Below are positions 11,401 through 21,066 of a stretch of DNA of 29,066 nucleotides, one piece after another. Below the pieces are notes generated by a model. The model did no database searches and had not been told where the DNA came from. It was given only the letters and a program-made list of their open reading frames with translations. The DNA is taken from positions 1-29,066 of the forward strand of contig LGRX02034524.1 in NCBI GenBank assembly GCA_001247695.2, written 5' to 3'. The position numbers were made by a program, and so were the translations under genes. The DNA comes from Cymbomonas tetramitiformis. Its lineage: Eukaryota; Chlorophyta; Pyramimonadophyceae; Pyramimonadales; Pyramimonadaceae. Numbering within the stretch: position 1 is the first letter of the stretch; each line of letters starts with the position of its first letter.

Positions 11401-11854
11401 CTGTCGACCACCCGCTGATTGCCACTTGCTTGGGGATGGTGGCAGGCGGCGTCTCGCATGGAGCTGCCGGAGATCGTGATTGACATCATTTCTGAGCTGC
11501 GTGATACCCTGAATGACCCGGAGGGGCTTGCTGGGTCTCCCTGCTACGTCAGCGACAGGCGATGGCTCAGCGCCCTGAAGTTGCTGGAGCTCGCAGCAGC
11601 CACCAGTGGCCGCAGTTGTGTTGGTTTCGCGGTAGGCTGCCTCTCCCCCACCGATAACCAATCGCCGTCCAGGCTCATCCCAGTGGCGCCAGCAGCGTTT
11701 GTGCCGATGCGGCTGCTTGGGGAGAAAGGATCTGAAGGCGGAGGGGGCGATCGGGTGCGGGGACCAGGACTTGTTGCTGCTGCAGCATTGCTTATGGTCG
11801 GAGGCGCATCAACGGGACCGCATGCGTGAAGTGATCACCGACACACTGATGAAG
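8429..11854 (+). CDS. CUE-like domain plus MoxR/RavA-family AAA+ ATPase module
   Basis: Exons 8429-8962, 9185-9321, 9489-9599, 10435-10533, 10869-10933, 11037-11178, 11446-11631 and 11768-11854. The first encodes a basic linker, then a CUE-like ubiquitin-binding helix bundle (MRFLQGLFPAADVKNVAAIL, about residues 314-352 of the fusion), then the RavA-type entry helix REGEVRLVLLA. The AAA+ core is complete: Walker A GPPGCGKS (483-490), the STPEELFGPLS pore region, YERNTEGYLP, Walker B VVFVDE (547-552), NSAILNGLLTVMNER, sensor 1 GASNELPE (Asn592), Arg finger LHDRFLIR (Arg606) and sensor 2 YVSDRRW (691-697). MoxR ATPases act as chaperones in maturation of metal enzymes or with VWA partners. RavA is best known from bacteria, but the seven introns inside the core show that this is a eukaryotic gene, not contamination. 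No missing catalytic residue is seen. Confidence 0.93.
9396..9513 (+). repeat. Two-copy duplication of a 3' splice junction
   Basis: TTGGATTTGA plus a G-rich run, then CAGGAGCTCT, occurs at 9396-9455 and again at 9456-9513. The second copy is the real junction of the exon starting at 9489 (GGGCAG|GAGCTCTTTGGC). The first is a diverged copy (TTCAG|GAGCTCTGCGG) lying wholly in the intron. The unit spans the G-rich intron end, the acceptor and about 25 bases of exon. Confidence 0.8.
9738..10466 (+). repeat. Minisatellite built from a splice acceptor plus exon start
   Basis: Fourteen tandem copies (41-52 bp, mostly ~50) of GTGTGGGGGGTGGCAG|GCTAACAGTG and onward to GGCTTGCTGACG. A fifteenth, at 10435-10466, is the real first ~31 bases of the AAA+ exon encoding ANSAILNGLLT. 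Every copy except a shortened one at ~10233 and one with CAGA at ~10287 keeps the CAG|GCTAAC acceptor. The sequence after the exon part reads GTGTGTGG, so GT...AG brackets only ~18 nt between copies. Use of any upstream acceptor without further splicing shifts the frame and meets a stop, so the last copy must be the productive one. Confidence 0.95.
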
Positions 11855-11880
11855 GTTTGCCCTACCCTTGTACCCCCCTG

Positions 11881-12475
11881 GATTGAGCGGCGCGCAATGT
11901 ATGCTCCAGGAGCGGGAGGATGGAGATTGAGCGGCGCGCAATGTGTGCTCCAGGAGCGGGAGGATGGAGATTGAGCGGCGCGCAATGTGTGCTCCAGGAG
12001 CGGGAGGATGGAGATTGAGCGGCGCGCAATGTGTGCTCCAGGAGCGGGAGGATGGAGATTGAGCGGCGCGCAATGTGTGCTCCAGAGCGGGAGGATGGAG
12101 ATTGAGCGGCGCGCAATGTGTGCTCCAGGAGCGGGAGGATGGAGATTGAGCGGCGCGCAATGTGTGCTCCAGGCGGGAGGATGGAGATTGAGCGGCGCGC
12201 AATGTATGCTCCAGGAGCGGGAGGATGGAGATTGAGCGGCGCGCAATGTGTGCTCCAGGAGCGGGAGGATGGAGATTGAGCGGCGCGCAATGTATGCTCC
12301 AGGAGCGGGAGGATGGAGATTGAGCGGCGCGCAATGTGTGCTCCAGGAGCGGGAGGATGGAGATTGAGCGGCGCGCAATGTGTGCTCCAGGAGCGGGAGG
12401 ATGGAGATTGAGCGGCGCGCAATGTGTGCTCCAGGAGCGGGAGGATGGAGATTGAGCGGCGCGCAATGTGTGCTC
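11881..12475. repeat. Intronic minisatellite, ~44 bp unit
   Basis: About 14 very uniform copies of GATTGAGCGGCGCGCAATGT, then GTGCTCCAGGAGCGGGAGGA. A few copies have short deletions (near 12085 and 12170). The array lies in the intron 11855-12774. A diverged relic (CAATCGGGGCGCAATTTG) follows at about 12538. The long minus-strand ORFs over it are artefacts of the repeat. High copy identity suggests recent expansion. Confidence 0.95.
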
Positions 12476-12774
12476 CATGATGTGGAAGATGGGAAAACAA
12501 ACTCTAAAGGACCGCGATAGACCGCACCAGTACGGAATCAATCGGGGCGCAATTTGTCTTGCGCGAGGAGTTAAAAAAGGTGCACCTACGGGGTGCAGAG
12601 TGGCAGGCGCTATTAGGATAGCAAGGGGCACAGGGTTGCAGCAGGGAGCCCGGGGGTCAGGAAGGGCGTTGATTAAGGAAGAGGCAGGTGTTGGTTTGCA
12701 CCAGAGTGGGCCTCGTGAGAGTGAGTGGATTTTGATGCAGGGCAGGGGGCGGGATGGGGGTCTCAACTGTACAG

Positions 12775-15700
12775 TTCATTCCCACAGCGATTACCGCGGC
12801 GCTGACCGAGGCGCGCGACGGGTTTCTGCAAGTGAGGCTCTGCCGTGCTCTTGCCACTTCCCTTCGGTGCATCGTGAACCGCAGTCAGCCCAGAGCCTCC
12901 CGGCGCATCGTGAACTGCAGTCAGCCCAGAGCCTCCCGGCGCATCGTGAACTGCAGTCAGCCCAGAACTGCAGTCAGCCCAGAGCCTCTCGGTGCATCGT
13001 GATCTGCAGTCAGCCCAGAGCCTCTCGGTGCATCGTGAACCGCAGTCAGCCCGGAGCCTCTCGGCGCATCGTGAACCGCAGTCAGCCCAGAGCCTCTCGG
13101 CGCATCGTGAACCGCAGTCAGCCCGGAGCCTCTCGGTGCATCGTGAACCGTAGTCAGCCCAGAGCCTCTCGGCGCATCGTGAACCGCAGTCAGCCCAGAG
13201 CCTCTCGGGCGTCGTGAACCGCAGTCAGCCCAGAGCCTCCCGGCGCATCGTCAGCCCAGAGCCTCTCGGTGCATCGTGAACCGCAGTCAGCCTGGAGCTC
13301 TGCATCGTGAACCGCAGTCAGCCCAGAGCCTCTCGGCGCATCGTGAACCGCAGTCAGCCCAGAGCCTCTCGGCGCATTGTGAACCGCAGTCAGCCCAGAG
13401 CCTCTCGGTGCCTGGTTTCACACTCATTTTGCAAGAAGCTTCGGGGTGGCTGTGCGGCCAATCGGGGGGCGGAGGCTTTCATGGGGCCTCGTGAGCCAGG
13501 AGTAGAGTACTTCGCCACGAGGTTAGTCCCAAAACGCAGGGTCTGCGGCGTGGCCACAGAGGACAGTTCCAGCACTTGCGGGAGCCTTAGTGTGCGGCTC
13601 TAAGCTTACCACACAGGCGGCGGGAAATGCTACACTCCCGTCTTTGCCACGCAGCCGTTGGATTCGCTAATGGCGGGTGGCGGGCGAGACAGGCATCGCA
13701 CGATTTCGCAGAGGGGAATCAGGAGGCCCTCTTTCAGTGGCAAAAGCTCGCTGCCAGAATGCACATGCAGGTGTGTCCGATGAAGCATTGCATGCCGGCC
13801 TCACCATGCGGTGGTGATGACATGGCTGAAGATTGCCATTCTCTATGAAGAAAATGATCAGCCATGCCCATCCAGTGTTGCCCGACTTGGTTGGGAACTC
13901 ACGGGACATAGGAGGATCATTGTGCCCAGTATGATTACTCGCGGGCCATGCCTCGTGCCCCACCGCGCCCTTTCCTCCGAGAGTGCGTGTGCAGTCACCC
14001 GATGGACACCTAGGCTAAGACCAGTCCACACCCATCTTCTCACCCTAACCCAAGCATCCACTGTTCCCACACCCTCTCCTGCGTGCAAAGTCGGGTCTAC
14101 ATCTCAGGTATCAGGTACAACTGTCCGGTGACACTTACACGCCGAGGATTATTCCAATTCTGCTTAGCTCTCCTTGGTCGTCGGTTCATTAACAAGGGAG
14201 GGCAGCAGATCGGCTGCGATGACAGTCAACCCTTGTGACATGTCCCTGACCAGGTATCTTTGTGTGCGGCAGCTCTCCTTTGCGCCTTCCCTCTCTTCAC
14301 GCGCTCACTCACCACTTCCTTCCCACCAGCCTCTCCCTCGGTTCTTTCCCCCTTTTCCTACATGGCACTTCTGACATGCACTTCGCATGCGGCCCGTGCG
14401 AGCGAGCACAAAACGTCCCCCGGGCCGGGTAGATTCCATCTGTGGATGAGCACAGCTGCAATCCCTGGCCTGCCCCTCTGGCGGTGGACACGCCGCATGG
14501 CGGCCTGTACCTCGGTGGCGGTGGCACATCCGCAGTTTGCATTGTACATGTGCATGGGGGAGAGGAGAAGGAGGGGCGTTTGCGGCAGATCCACGAGGCA
14601 GCGGAGTTGTTCCAGGATTTAGACCCGGAGTCCCCGATGCTGATGTGGCTGCCTCAAGAAGACATCGGGATTCTGGACCAGGCAAGCTCACCCCCCTGAG
14701 ACGAGGGGGGGGCGATGAGATTAAACAATCATTCGGCACATGGAGGGATGGAGAGAAAGCATAAAGGCCAAGGGATGACCCCCACATATAAATGCACGCC
14801 GTAGGAGTGCGTAAAGGCCGAGGGATGACCCCCACATATAAATGCACGCCGTAGTAGTGCGTAAAGGCCGAGGGATGACTCTACATATAAATGCACGCCG
14901 TAGTAGTGCGTAAAGGCCGAGGGATGACCCCCACATATGAATGCACGCCGAGATGTGTGAAGGCCAGGGATGCACCCTACATATGAATGCACGCCGAGTA
15001 GTGCGTAAAGGCCGAGGGATGACCCCACATATAAATGCACGCCCGTAGTAGTGCGTAAAGGCCGAGGGATGATCCCCACATATAAATGCATCACGTAGTA
15101 GCGTAGCCGAGGGATGACCCCCACATATAAATGCACGCCGTAGTAGTGCTTAAAGGCCGAGGATGACCCCACACAGAATGCACACGTAGTAGTGCGTAAA
15201 GGCCGAGGGATGACCCCACATATAAATGCACGCCGTAGTTGCGTAGTTGCCGGTGATCCACCCCCACATATCAATGCACGCCGAGTAGCGTAAAGGCCGA
15301 GGGACGAATTCCCACATATAAAATGCAATTACGTAGTAGTGCGTGAAGGCCGAGGGATGACCCGTTGACCCCCGCATATAAACGCACGCCGTAGTACTGG
15401 AGGAATTGCAGCAAATAGTATCCAATCCTTTCTCCATCTCCGGAGGCTCCCAAGGCTACATGGTCGGAGCTATGGCGTATGCGCTCCTTTGTCTAGATCT
15501 GCATCAGTCGTGCAGCTAGCTGGCACGATGCTAACTGTGCAAACAGGGAACTGATTCAGTAGCAATTCGCACAGTTGCCCACGCAGGAGGGTGCATGCCT
15601 GGCGGCGTTGAACAGGTGATGGAGCGAGTGCAGAGCGGAGGGGAGAAGGCGGAACTGGTGGAGATGCTCCGGGCCTCCATGGCCTTGCAGGAGGGCCTTG

Positions 15701-16748
15701 TTCCCTGCGCACTGACGAAGGAGCACCTGGGCCGGGAACTGTGCTCGCCGCTGCCCTCCGCACGAGACATTCTTGATGAGCTCGAAGGTAGAAGGACCTG
15801 CACGCTGATGCAGGGCTGCGTGGACCGAGGCTAGCCAGTCCAAAGAGTTGTCACCAGGGAGAGCGCTCTGCATGGTGAAGGTCTTAGCCGTGGGGTTTTG
15901 GGAGGGCTCTGCGTGGCGGAGGTCTCAGCTGTGGGCTGTGGAGTGGCCTCATGGTAAAGGTCTTAGCTGTGGGCCAGGGAGGGCTCTGCGTGGTGGAGGT
16001 CTTGGCTGGGCAATAAGTGGGAGGGTCTTCATGGGAGAGTTTAGTTGCAGGGCTGTGAGGCCTCCATGGTGGAAGTCACAGCTCATGGGGTTGTGGAGGG
16101 TCTGCGTGGTGGGAGGTCATAGTCATGGGTTGTGGGAGGGCTCTGCGTGGTGGGAGGTCAATAGCTGGGGGTTGTAGATACCCGCTTGGTGCAGGTCTGC
16201 TAGCTGCGGGGTCAGGAGGCCTAAGGGCGGTGGAGGTCATAGCTGCAGGGGTTGTGGGAGGGTCACAGTGGTGGAGCTCATAGCTGCGGGGTTGTGGGAG
16301 GCTCTGCTGGTGGAGGTCTTAGCTGCGGGGTTGTGGAGCGCCTGCGTGGTGAGGTCATAGCCGTGGGGCTGGTGGGATGGTCTGCGTGGTGGAGGTCATA
16401 GCTGCGGGGCTGTGGAGTGGCCTTGCAGGAGGCACAGAAGCCAAGTGTGGGGTTGTGGGAGGGCTCTGCGTGGTGGAGCTCATAGCCGTGGGGTTGTGGG
16501 AGCGCTCTCCTTCGGGGCACACTTGGGACAAAACTGCGGTGGAATTGATTAATGACGGTGGAAATAGCACATAAACTGGTCAACTTTGTCGCTGCTCAGC
16601 GGATTACGACTTCTTGGCAGCTGCTGAGCATTTCTGGGGTCCGACTTTGACAGGTAAAGGCGGCAGCAAGACCAGCACGGAAAAGACCTCACCCTCGCCC
16701 AAAAAGACCACAGATGAGGGTATGTGCAGGCCCTCCTCTGCCCCTTAA
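12775..16748 (+). CDS. C-terminal exons of the AAA+ gene (tentative model)
   Basis: Exons 12775-12831, 13714-13770, 14433-14681, 15412-15462, 15547-15787 and 16600-16748. The first (FIPTAITAALTEARDGFLQ) follows the AAA+ module in phase 0 and is well supported. 13714-13770 (GNQEALFQWQKLAARMHMQ) and 14433-14681 (ending MLMWLPQEDIGILDQ, GC donor) read as protein and keep phase, but I recognise no family. 15412-15462 is weak. 15547-15787 (a helical stretch ending ARDILDELE) is likely. It either reads on to TAG at 15832-15834 or splices in phase 1 to 16600, giving ADYDFLAAAEHFWGPTLTG, a Lys/Ser/Thr-rich tail and TAA. The 16600 exon has a second copy near 23615, which supports coding origin. An exon in 13771-14432 may be missing. 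Confidence 0.55.
12867..13412. repeat. Intronic minisatellite, 36 bp unit
   Basis: About 15 copies of a 36 bp unit, GTGAACCGCAGTCAGCCCAG then AGCCTCTCGGCGCATC, in the intron 12832-13713. The 36 bp length keeps frame, so ORFs such as 12468-13217 run through it without being real genes. Variants C/T in the last part (CGGTGCATC versus CGGCGCATC) alternate between copies. Confidence 0.94.
14757..15395. repeat. Intronic minisatellite, ~50 bp unit
   Basis: About 13 copies of GTAAAGGCCGAGGGATGACC, CCCACATATAAATGCACGCC and GTAGTAGTGC. Copies become more diverged toward 15100-15390. The array sits in the intron 14682-15411. Each unit has a donor-like GTAAAG and an acceptor-like CCGTAG, as well as a TATAAA string. 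Confidence 0.93.
15865..16520. repeat. Minisatellite, ~41 bp unit, before the last exon
   Basis: About 15 imperfect copies of GGGTTGTGGGAGGGCTCTGC then GTGGTGGAGGTCATAGCTGC. In the spliced model it fills the intron 15788-16599. The last unit is fused to unique sequence (CTCCTTCGGGGCACACTTGG) that leads to the exon at 16600. Two to three units of the same family recur at 23425-23525. Confidence 0.92.
16498..16700 (+). repeat. Segmental duplication, copy 1
   Basis: About 200 bp, from the end of the 41 bp array through the exon at 16600, match 23516-23715 at roughly 90 percent by eye. This copy keeps a good acceptor (CGCTGCTCAG|CGGATTAC), and the exon reads ADYDFLAAAEHFWGP. Confidence 0.9.
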
Positions 16749-17146
16749 GATGTTAGGACAGGATCTTAACCCTTGCCCTTTAGTTCAGCCTAGGCAACGC
16801 GGGTTGTGTGTGAATCGAAGGCCGCGTGTGGGGATGTTTTGTTCATAGCTGAATGCCTGTGTCGGAGATAGAGGCATGCGTGATTTGATGACCAGGTGAG
16901 AACAGAAGGTCGAACGGGATCGGACGGCCCTCCTGAAGCAAGCCGGTCATGCATCTCTGAAGGGCCTCGTAAGGGGGGAGGAGAGTGGCGTTGATGCATT
17001 TGATACCCCTAAATACGCCCATCATGCCCAATCTTGCAAAACAATTGTTCAAGTTAAAGGTAACACGCGGGAAGGTAACAACGCACTGTTCTGCTGAAGC
17101 ACCGATATATTCGAATTATTAGTTATGACACTATTAGTTATAATTT
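16749..17146. other. No gene seen
   Basis: This 400 bp stretch lies between the AAA+ gene and the retrotransposon. I see no convincing ORF or RNA gene. It becomes AT-rich toward the element. Confidence 0.5.
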
Positions 17147-17580
17147 ATTTTGCTCTTCACATCTCATTGCCAACAGGCACACTGCATTGCATTTCATTAA
17201 AAATAGTTTTCTTCTTACATGCTTTTAAGTGTGTGAGAGAAAATCTCTTTTTGGAATGTCTTTTCTAGGCTGATTCACAGCTTCACATGCTTTTTAGGCT
17301 GATGCACAGCTTCTAATGCAAAATGTTTAGAGTCTTCTGGGTTGGGTGGGTAGGGAAGGCAAAAGAACAGAGCTGCGGATTCCCACGGGCGGAACTCCTA
17401 AATACTGTCGTGTGTAAAGGCTTCAGATCTAACTCTGCTGCTGATTTGATCTAACGGCTCAGGAAAATCTGATCGATCTACCGGCACAGAAACCTCTAAA
17501 ATTCCGCAGGCTCCAATTTATTCATTTCTTTTGCTCTTCACATCTCATTGCCATGTAACAGAGATCATTAGGCACAATGC
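17147..17580. repeat. 3' split direct repeat block (C-A-B-C order on plus strand)
   Basis: TTTTGCTCTTCACATCTCAT occurs at about 17149 and again at about 17529. Between the copies lies the A+B block (GAAGGCAAAAGAACAGAGCT at 17355, GATCTAACGGCTCAGG at 17448), which is shared with the right end of the element. Confidence 0.8.
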
Positions 17581-18875
17581 TCTGTGCCAGGCTGCTGCTG
17601 CCGCCACCTCGGAGTGGTCCACCCGAAGTACTTCTCCATGTGCTCGTCGGGAACAGCTGCCGGGTCGATGTAGGAGTGGATGGCAGAGGACAGCTGAGAC
17701 CAGCCGCCCAGGAAGCAGCACTTCTCAAGCGCTGCGCTCACTGCCCTGGCGCAGGTACAAGCCCCCTTGCGGATGTTGTGGCCAGAGAAGTATCCCCCTT
17801 CCGGAGGGACACACCCCAGCTTCCCCAATGCCAACTGCGCCCAGCCATTAGCTTGCGCCGACTGGAGCTTTCCTCGCTCCAACGGCAGCCTCCAGTAGCT
17901 GCCCTGCACCTCCGAGCCCGTCACCGGGCGCTGCCCCCAACTGGCATCCCGCACCTGCTGCCAGTGCTGCAGGAGCCGCACAAGCCCCGCCACCCCCGCT
18001 GCGGGGATGGTGAGCCTCCTCCTGAGGCGCACGTGCCCCCTGCCTTTCTCTTTGTGGAGAACCACGGAGATGTCATCACCTGTGATGCGGATGTGCTCCC
18101 TGCGCATGGAGACGCCCGTCTCCGGCCGGCCGAAGGTGACAAAGGCAAACACCACGTAGGTGCACGCCCTGAGCAGCTCCGTAGCCGCCCGGCCCACCGG
18201 CTCCAGCCCCAGCCCGTGCTCATGCACCGCTAAGACATGTCTGGCCGGCAGCCAGGTCCGCACCGTTTGCTCCTCACCTGCGGCCTCAGCCGCCTGCACC
18301 TAGAGGCGGGACATGCCCTTCACCGCCCTGGAGACCGCCCGGCCCTTTGCAGGCCCGGGGAATCCCATGTACTCGTGGTAGTTGTTGATGGCAGACAGGT
18401 AAGGCTGCATGTTGGACGCCTGCACTGTGCCCTTGTCCAGCATGTGGGCAATGTCACCGTGGCCCCCGTCGCCGGAAGCCACTCCCTGCTCTCCGCCTCA
18501 CAGAAAGCCATGAAGGCCCGAGCCTTCGGCCGGTAGTTGCCCACCGTTTTGTCGCCCAATACTGCCCCCTGCATCTGCACCGCCGGCTGAGTGAGGGAGC
18601 TGTCCCCCAGCTCCCCTCTCCAGCGCTCCTGAAGCTCCCAGCCGGCCACCTCTGGCACAGCTGCCGGGAGCACCTCATACATCTCCTTGCTCATGTCCAG
18701 GTCCTCCTCGTCACCGTCCTCGTAGGCAATGTGGGTCAGGCCGTCAGTCCCCGTGCCACCCACGGTGCCGGTGTACCAGGCATCATCCTCGGACCAGTAC
18801 ACCTTCACCTTGCAGCCAACAGCCAGCTCCGTCTGCGGAGCTTGCCCGGCCGGCCGCCTCCCATCCCGCAGTTAA
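17568..18875 (-). pseudogene. Tudor-like + tyrosine recombinase ORF of the element, broken
   Basis: The 5' frame (18875 down to about 18455) encodes a Tudor-like barrel, VYWSEDDAWYTGTV ... HIAYEDGDEEDLDMSKEMYE, then NYRPKARAFMAFCEAE, the recombinase N-terminal helices. A frameshift near 18455-18460 moves the frame to HMLDKGTVQASNMQPYLSAI. An in-frame TAG at 18300-18302 then breaks it. The catalytic part (18299-17568) has the first Arg in FGRPETGVSMRR, Lys in HKEKGRG, H-x-x-R in GHNIRKGAC, Trp in FLGGWS and the nucleophile Tyr in HSYIDP. All recombinase residues are therefore present. It joins circular cDNA into the genome in this class. No ATG is seen at the start (an in-frame TAA is at about 18876). 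Confidence 0.9.
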
Positions 18876-18879
18876 TGCC

Positions 18880-21066
18880 TCACCGGGAGGCGGAGATGCG
18901 GAACATGATGCCGTCCCAGCTTGAGGCCCCGAGCAGCTCGGACCCTCCCAGCCGGCTGGGAGTAAAGAGGTCCCTGCTCCTGGGCAGGATCACCACCTCG
19001 TCGGCTATGGCCTCCAGCTGCTGGAACCACATCTGCCCCGGTCAGTAGGGCGCCACTACCGTAGCGGCGCACCTCTCCTACCGCAGCTTGTGCGCCACCT
19101 CGTCGAGGAGGGACCACGGGGGGTTGACCCAATTGACCTCTCCTAGCCAGGGTAAGGCCAAAGAGTCCACGCCCTCGCACCCCGGGTCGTGCCACTGTGC
19201 GTAGTAGCGCGGCAGCTGGGCGGAGAGCTCCGAGGTGAATCGGTCCACGGTGTGCCGGTGCCACTCCCGCTCTGCCCACTGAAACCACCTGCGGTTCAGC
19301 CGCCAGTTGTCCAGGTCCCGGTCCCGAGACAAGCGGTCGGCCCACTCGTTTGCCTCGCTTCTGATGTACCTCGCCTGGAGCTCGATGTCGTTTAAGTCCA
19401 GCAGGACCCACAGGCGCCGCATCCGCCGCATCAGCTCCGGGTTGCGCGACGTGAAGTGCGAGAGCATGGCCACCACCGCCTGGTTGTCGCAGTAGAGGCA
19501 CACCACCTTGCCGGTGAGCTCTCTCAGGAAGGATTGCACCGTCTTGTACACGGCCTCCAACTCCAGGTGCGTGATGTGTAGATGCCGTAGCTCGTCGGAC
19601 CAGAATCCTCTTGCCGCGTGCTTGAGGTTCAGCACCCCGCCCCATGCGAACAGAGACGCGTCGGTGTGCACCTTCGCTCTCGTGGGGCTGCGCCAGATCT
19701 TGCGACCGTTCCACCGGCTCTGAGCCGGCAGCCTGAGCCACCACTCGATGTCGCTCCACGCCTGCCGTGTGAGCTTCACCTTCGCGCCCCATCCCCGCCT
19801 CGTGGAGAGCACGAAGTGGAGCTCCCTGAGATACAATCTCGCCGGAGGGACTGCCAGATACACAGACTGGCAGAGCCCCGTGAACGCTGCCAGCTTCCGA
19901 GCTGGGAGCCACCTCCGCTGTCGCGACGCCTCGCTGAGAAGCGCCTTGGACTGCAGGTGGATCTTCTGCAGCCTCGCCGGTGTCACGCGGAACTGTCCCG
20001 CCTTGAGGTCCACCTCTAGCCCGAGGTGCTCCACCAGCTGCGTCGGCTCCCATTGCCCCTTCTTCTCGTTGCGCGACAATCCGAGTCTCACCAAGACCCG
20101 AGATGTCAACTCGCGCGCCCTGAGCGCCTCGATCCTGCTGCTTAGCAGCAGCAGGAAGTCGTCCATGTAAGGGAGCACCCGCGCCCCCTGCTGATGCTCC
20201 TCGCGGCCACATCCTCCAGCTCGTCTGCGAACTGCCCAACGTCGTCGCACCTTGCTTCCGCTTTGCAGCTTCCGCACTTCCCGCCGATCCTCCGCGGATC
20301 TCGGAGAACGCAGGCACTCCACGAGCACCTTCATGACCTTGACGAAGATTCGTGGCGAGTCGTTCCAGCCGAAGGGAAGGGCGCCGCACTGGAATAATTC
20401 CCCCCGCACGTCGAACTGCATGTACTCCTGGAAGGCGGGGTCGATCCCCACGACGTGGTATCCGTCCTGGAGGTCGAAGCTGATGCACCAGTCGTTCGGC
20501 TTGGCGAGCCGTCGCAGCTTCTTCAACGTCTCCATCTTGCAGCGGGACTTGACGCAATGCGAGTTCAACCAGCGGAAGTCCATCACTAGACGCCACTTGT
20601 TCGTCCCCGGCTTCGGCACCAGGAACACTCGGGATACATGTCGTCGCCTCCTCGCTCGTACCCATGCGCCCGTCTGAGACACCGCTCGGTCTCTGCGGCC
20701 ATCCACTCCAGCTGCGGAGGGGTGGCGTCGCCCAACGACACTCCGTGATCGAAAGGCAAAGGCGCCTTGTCGACCCAGCGCATCCTTGCCCCTTTGCTGA
20801 TCCACTGCATGACCTCGGAATTCGCGCCAGCTGCGCGCCATGCCCCCCTTCTGCTCCGCACCCTTTCCTGCAGGGTGGGCTCTTTCCGTTGAACGCCCCG
20901 AGGGGCGGAAGGCGTCCAAGCTTTCCGTGATCGGAAAGTTAGGTCTGGGCTTGGGCGCCTCGCCCAAGCCCTGACCCTTTACCTCCCTTGCCACTGCCGC
21001 GGCCATCTTCACCTTTTCCAGCGCCACCGCCCGCTGCGCCCTTGCCTTTGCCTCCTTGACGGTCAC
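18880..21066 (-). pseudogene. Reverse transcriptase-RNase H-methyltransferase-like pol of the element, broken
   Basis: The main open frame (about 20640-19078) encodes RT: FLVPKPGTNKWRLVMDFRWL, SFDLQDGYHVVGI, GALPFGWNDSPRIF and the active site LPYMDDFLLLL. RNase H follows with HTDASLFAWGG, ELEAVY and YCDNQAVV, then the Dam-like methyltransferase relic of DIRS/PAT elements (DSLALPWLGEVNWVNPPWSL). In-frame stops at 19078-19080 (TAG) and 19042-19044 (TGA) cut off the rest of that domain, which stays readable to TGA at 18880-18882 (SASR end). The N terminus (ANSEVMQWISKGARM ... PLPFDHGVSLGD) is in another frame, with frameshifts near 20640 and near 20890. The frame starting at 21066 overlaps the gag-like ORF end. 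Confidence 0.92.

Larger units (their letters stand above)
6243..16748 (+). other. Inferred single transcription unit: CCCH-ZZ-SPRY-CUE-MoxR/RavA AAA+
   Basis: Exons inferred: 6243-6557, 6712-7239, 7373-7412, 8429-8962, 9185-9321, 9489-9599, 10435-10533, 10869-10933, 11037-11178, 11446-11631, 11768-11854, 12775-12831, 13714-13770, 14433-14681, 15412-15462, 15547-15787 and 16600-16748. Every junction keeps the reading frame and uses GT-AG, except one GC-AG at 14682. The sum is 3048 nt, or 1015 residues plus stop. The 5' and AAA+ halves are linked at 7412/8429: both are phase 1 and rebuild a Gly inside a Lys/Arg/Ser-rich linker. The alternative is that the first gene reads through to TAG at 7454-7456 and a second gene begins nearby. 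Six introns (7413-8428, 9600-10434, 11855-12774, 12832-13713, 14682-15411 and 15788-16599) each contain their own minisatellite. Confidence 0.62.

Noticed and set aside
8429..11854. Bacterial contamination or recent transfer of ravA
   Set aside because: The AAA+ core is interrupted by seven phase-consistent spliceosomal introns and lies beside plant-type DVR with the same intron style.
11792..12766. Long minus-strand ORFs (up to 324 codons) with repeating HCAPLNLHPPAPGA-like units
   Set aside because: They lie on a 44 bp minisatellite inside an intron of a plus-strand gene. Open frames exist in several phases only because the unit lacks stops.
7536..16520. CRISPR-like arrays
   Set aside because: Units are contiguous and vary across their whole length. 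There are no fixed repeats with unique spacers and no cas genes, and the genome is eukaryotic.
18872..20665. 597-codon minus-strand ORF overlapping pol
   Set aside because: It is a shadow frame of the GC-rich RT/RNase H gene. The motifs are in the other frame. Only its last part overlays the methyltransferase-like tail, which reads in the pol frame.
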